NCBI RefSeq assembly: GCF_021602025.1
Contig: NZ_BQHW01000001.1
Coordinates: 1 to 64,000, forward strand
Direction of reading: 5' to 3'
Source: Pseudomonas ceruminis
Lineage (GTDB): Bacteria > Pseudomonadota > Gammaproteobacteria > Pseudomonadales > Pseudomonadaceae
Length of the DNA: 64,000 nt
Below are positions 62,388 to 64,000 of the stretch, piece after piece. Numbering within the stretch: the first letter of the stretch is position 1; each line of letters begins with the position of its first letter. Both the position numbers and the translations under genes were made by a program. Below the pieces are notes generated by a model, which had not been told where the DNA came from, searched no databases, and was given only the letters and a program-made list of their open reading frames with translations.

Positions 62388-64000
62388 ATGCCGATGCTCA
62401 ACGTCAAATACCTGCGGACTGAATGGGTCACGCTGCTGGCCAGCCTGTACCTGCTGATTGGCTTCAATCTCTTTCTCTGGGAGCACCTGCAGCAGGTGGT
62501 ACCCGCCGGTCTCTCTGGGCTCTGGCTGAGCCTGGCGTTTGCCGCGCTGATGTTTTTCGCGTTCAACATGGTATTGACCCTGTTTGCTTTCCGCTATGTT
62601 TTAAAACCCCTGCTGATCGTGTTGTTCATGAGTGGCGCAGGTGTCGCTTATTTCATGAACCAGTACGGTGTACTTATTGACGCCGGCATGTTCCGCAATA
62701 TCGCCGAGACCAATGTCGCGGAAGTGCGCGACCTGCTGTCGCTGAAGTTTGCCGCTTATATACTGCTGCTCGGCGTATTGCCTTCAGTCGTGTTGTACAA
62801 GGCCCCGATCGCCTACCGTGTCTGGCACCGCGAACTGCTGGGCAAGCTGGTGGTCAGCGGTGCCTGTGTGGTGGCGCTGGGGTCGGTGGCTCTGATCAAC
62901 TACCAGGGGCTGTCATCGCTGTTTCGCAATCACCACGAACTGCGCCTGATGCTGACGCCCAGCAATATCGTCGGTGCGTCCATCGGTTATGTCAGTGAGC
63001 GTGTCGGTACCGCGGCCAGGCCGTTTCAGAGTTATGGCACCGATGCGCGCCGTGATGCCGCCTGGCAGCACCATGAGCGCAAATCGTTGACCGTGCTGGT
63101 GGTCGGTGAAAGTGCGCGGGCAGACCATTTCAGCGTGCTCGGCTATGACCGTGAAACCACGCCCAAGCTTGCCAAAGAACAAGGGCTGCTGGCATTCGCC
63201 GATGTGCGTTCCTGCGGGACTGAAACGGCGGTATCGGTGCCGTGCATGTTCTCGGGCATGACGCGCAAGGAATACGATGCCCGGGTGGCGAAGAACCGTG
63301 AAGGGCTGTTGGACATCCTCCAGCGCGCGGGCCTGGCCGTGCAGTGGCGCGATAACCAGTCAGGGTGCAAGGGCACCTGTGACCGCGTGCAGTTCATCGA
63401 TGTCAGCAACCTCAAGGACCCTACCTTGTGCGCGGGTGGCGAATGCCATGACCAGATTCTGCTGCAGGGCCTGGGTGAACTGATCGACAACCTCGACAAG
63501 GACACCGTGCTGGTCCTGCACCAGATGGGCAGCCATGGCCCCGAGTACTTCAAGCGCTACCCCGAGGGCGGCGACCGGTTTACCCCGGTGTGCCACAGCA
63601 ACGCGCTGAACCAGTGCAGCAAAGAGGAAATCATCAACGGCTATGACAACACCCTGGCCTACACTGACAACGTGCTGGCGTCGTTGATCGACACCCTGCG
63701 CAGCAAGCAGGACAAGGTCGACACGGCGATGATCTACCTGTCCGACCATGGTGAATCGCTGGGTGAATACAACCTGTTCCTGCACGGTACCCCCTATGCG
63801 ATCGCACCAGACCAGCAAAAACACATACCGCTGCTGACCTGGTTCTCGGACAGCTACAAAGAGGACTTCGGCCTGGACACCGACTGCCTGGCCAAACTCA
63901 GCGATGCACCGCTGTCGCAAGACAACCTGTTCCACTCGATGCTCGGCCTGCTGCAGGTGCGCACCGAGGTCTACCAGCAGTCGCTGGACATGTTCGCCAG
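62388..64000 (+). CDS. Phosphoethanolamine transferase (EptA-like), 3'-truncated by window end
   Basis: Inner-membrane enzyme with a periplasmic sulfatase-like domain that adds phosphoethanolamine to lipid A; related proteins give polymyxin resistance. 537 codons are visible before the window ends, without a stop. Five membrane helices occupy about 1-175. The catalytic domain shows VVGESARADHFS (zinc glutamate), SCGTETAVSVPCMFSG with the acceptor threonine in the TxTxxSVPC pattern, YLSDHGESLGE and FLHGTPYAIAP. The start may be ATG 62388 or ATG 62394; neither has a strong ribosome site. No PmrAB-type regulator is seen upstream within the window. Confidence 0.9.
   Translation, partial: MPMLNVKYLRTEWVTLLASLYLLIGFNLFLWEHLQQVVPAGLSGLWLSLAFAALMFFAFNMVLTLFAFRYVLKPLLIVLFMSGAGVAYFMNQYGVLIDAGMFRNIAETNVAEVRDLLSLKFAAYILLLGVLPSVVLYKAPIAYRVWHRELLGKLVVSGACVVALGSVALINYQGLSSLFRNHHELRLMLTPSNIVGASIGYVSERVGTAARPFQSYGTDARRDAAWQHHERKSLTVLVVGESARADHFSVLGYDRETTPKLAKEQGLLAFADVRSCGTETAVSVPCMFSGMTRKEYDARVAKNREGLLDILQRAGLAVQWRDNQSGCKGTCDRVQFIDVSNLKDPTLCAGGECHDQILLQGLGELIDNLDKDTVLVLHQMGSHGPEYFKRYPEGGDRFTPVCHSNALNQCSKEEIINGYDNTLAYTDNVLASLIDTLRSKQDKVDTAMIYLSDHGESLGEYNLFLHGTPYAIAPDQQKHIPLLTWFSDSYKEDFGLDTDCLAKLSDAPLSQDNLFHSMLGLLQVRTEVYQQSLDMFA

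Noticed and set aside
1-64000. CRISPR array, rRNA operon, intact prophage or replication origin
   Set aside because: No regularly spaced repeats, rRNA sequence, phage structural genes or dnaA/oriC-type features were seen on reading the window.

Overview
The window is 64 kb of GC-rich Pseudomonas DNA, most likely from the Pseudomonas putida group. This rests on the gene order mcpU / polyamine permease / ydgA-like / nadA / M48 protease / tusA-like / perM-like / bcp / gcvR / dapA / bamC / purC / tRNA-Ser, on a xenobiotic reductase A nearly identical to the one I recall from P. putida, on a hydroxyproline catabolic cluster, and on REP-type palindromes. The first 46 bases are not genomic: they match an Illumina Nextera i5 adapter (index CTAAGCCT plus transposon mosaic end), so the window starts at a raw contig edge and the first gene is cut by it.

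Layout. 47-6902: a truncated TonB-dependent receptor, a medium-chain oxidoreductase, and an apparent operon of cysteine hydrolase, ketoglutarate-semialdehyde-dehydrogenase-like ALDH, muconolactone-isomerase-like protein and YWTD propeller (uncharacterised catabolism). 6976-12171: a candidate class II microcin system, made of a 63-residue double-glycine precursor facing a three-gene exporter operon (HlyD/CvaA-like adaptor, C39-peptidase ABC transporter, TolC-like channel). 12173-27981: conserved core genes (cation efflux, polyamine taxis and uptake, NAD synthesis, envelope and lysine/purine biosynthesis). 28074-29891: tRNA-Ser(CGA) followed by a 1.7-kb remnant of an integrated element, bounded by a 27-bp copy of the tRNA 3' end and holding a decayed IS3 element and one orphan gene. 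30052-37162: accessory metabolism (guanine deaminase with an MFS carrier and Tsx-like porin; APC permease, nitrilase-family amidase, LuxR regulator).

37188-44276: LysE exporter, YhfL-like lipoprotein, an ECF sigma / FecR / TonB siderophore receptor unit, and malate:quinone oxidoreductase with an export-like signal. 44379-45855: ArsR-type repressor divergent from xenA around a perfect 10-bp inverted repeat. 45928-53500: trans-4-hydroxy-L-proline catabolism (permease, epimerase, deaminase, semialdehyde dehydrogenase, D-hydroxyproline dehydrogenase) with a PAS-AraC regulator. 53488-59601: a LysR regulator, moaB, a bestrophin-like channel, moaA and a YdeP/FdhF-type molybdoenzyme; moaB and the molybdoenzyme share a 15-bp promoter motif. 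59622-64000: Lrp regulator and transsulfuration enzyme, small proteins, and a phosphoethanolamine transferase cut by the window end.

The most interesting object is the microcin locus. The precursor is short, has a textbook cleavage site and lies next to a complete dedicated exporter, but its acidic, glycine- and tyrosine-rich core with a lone C-terminal cysteine resembles no microcin I know, and no immunity gene is evident.
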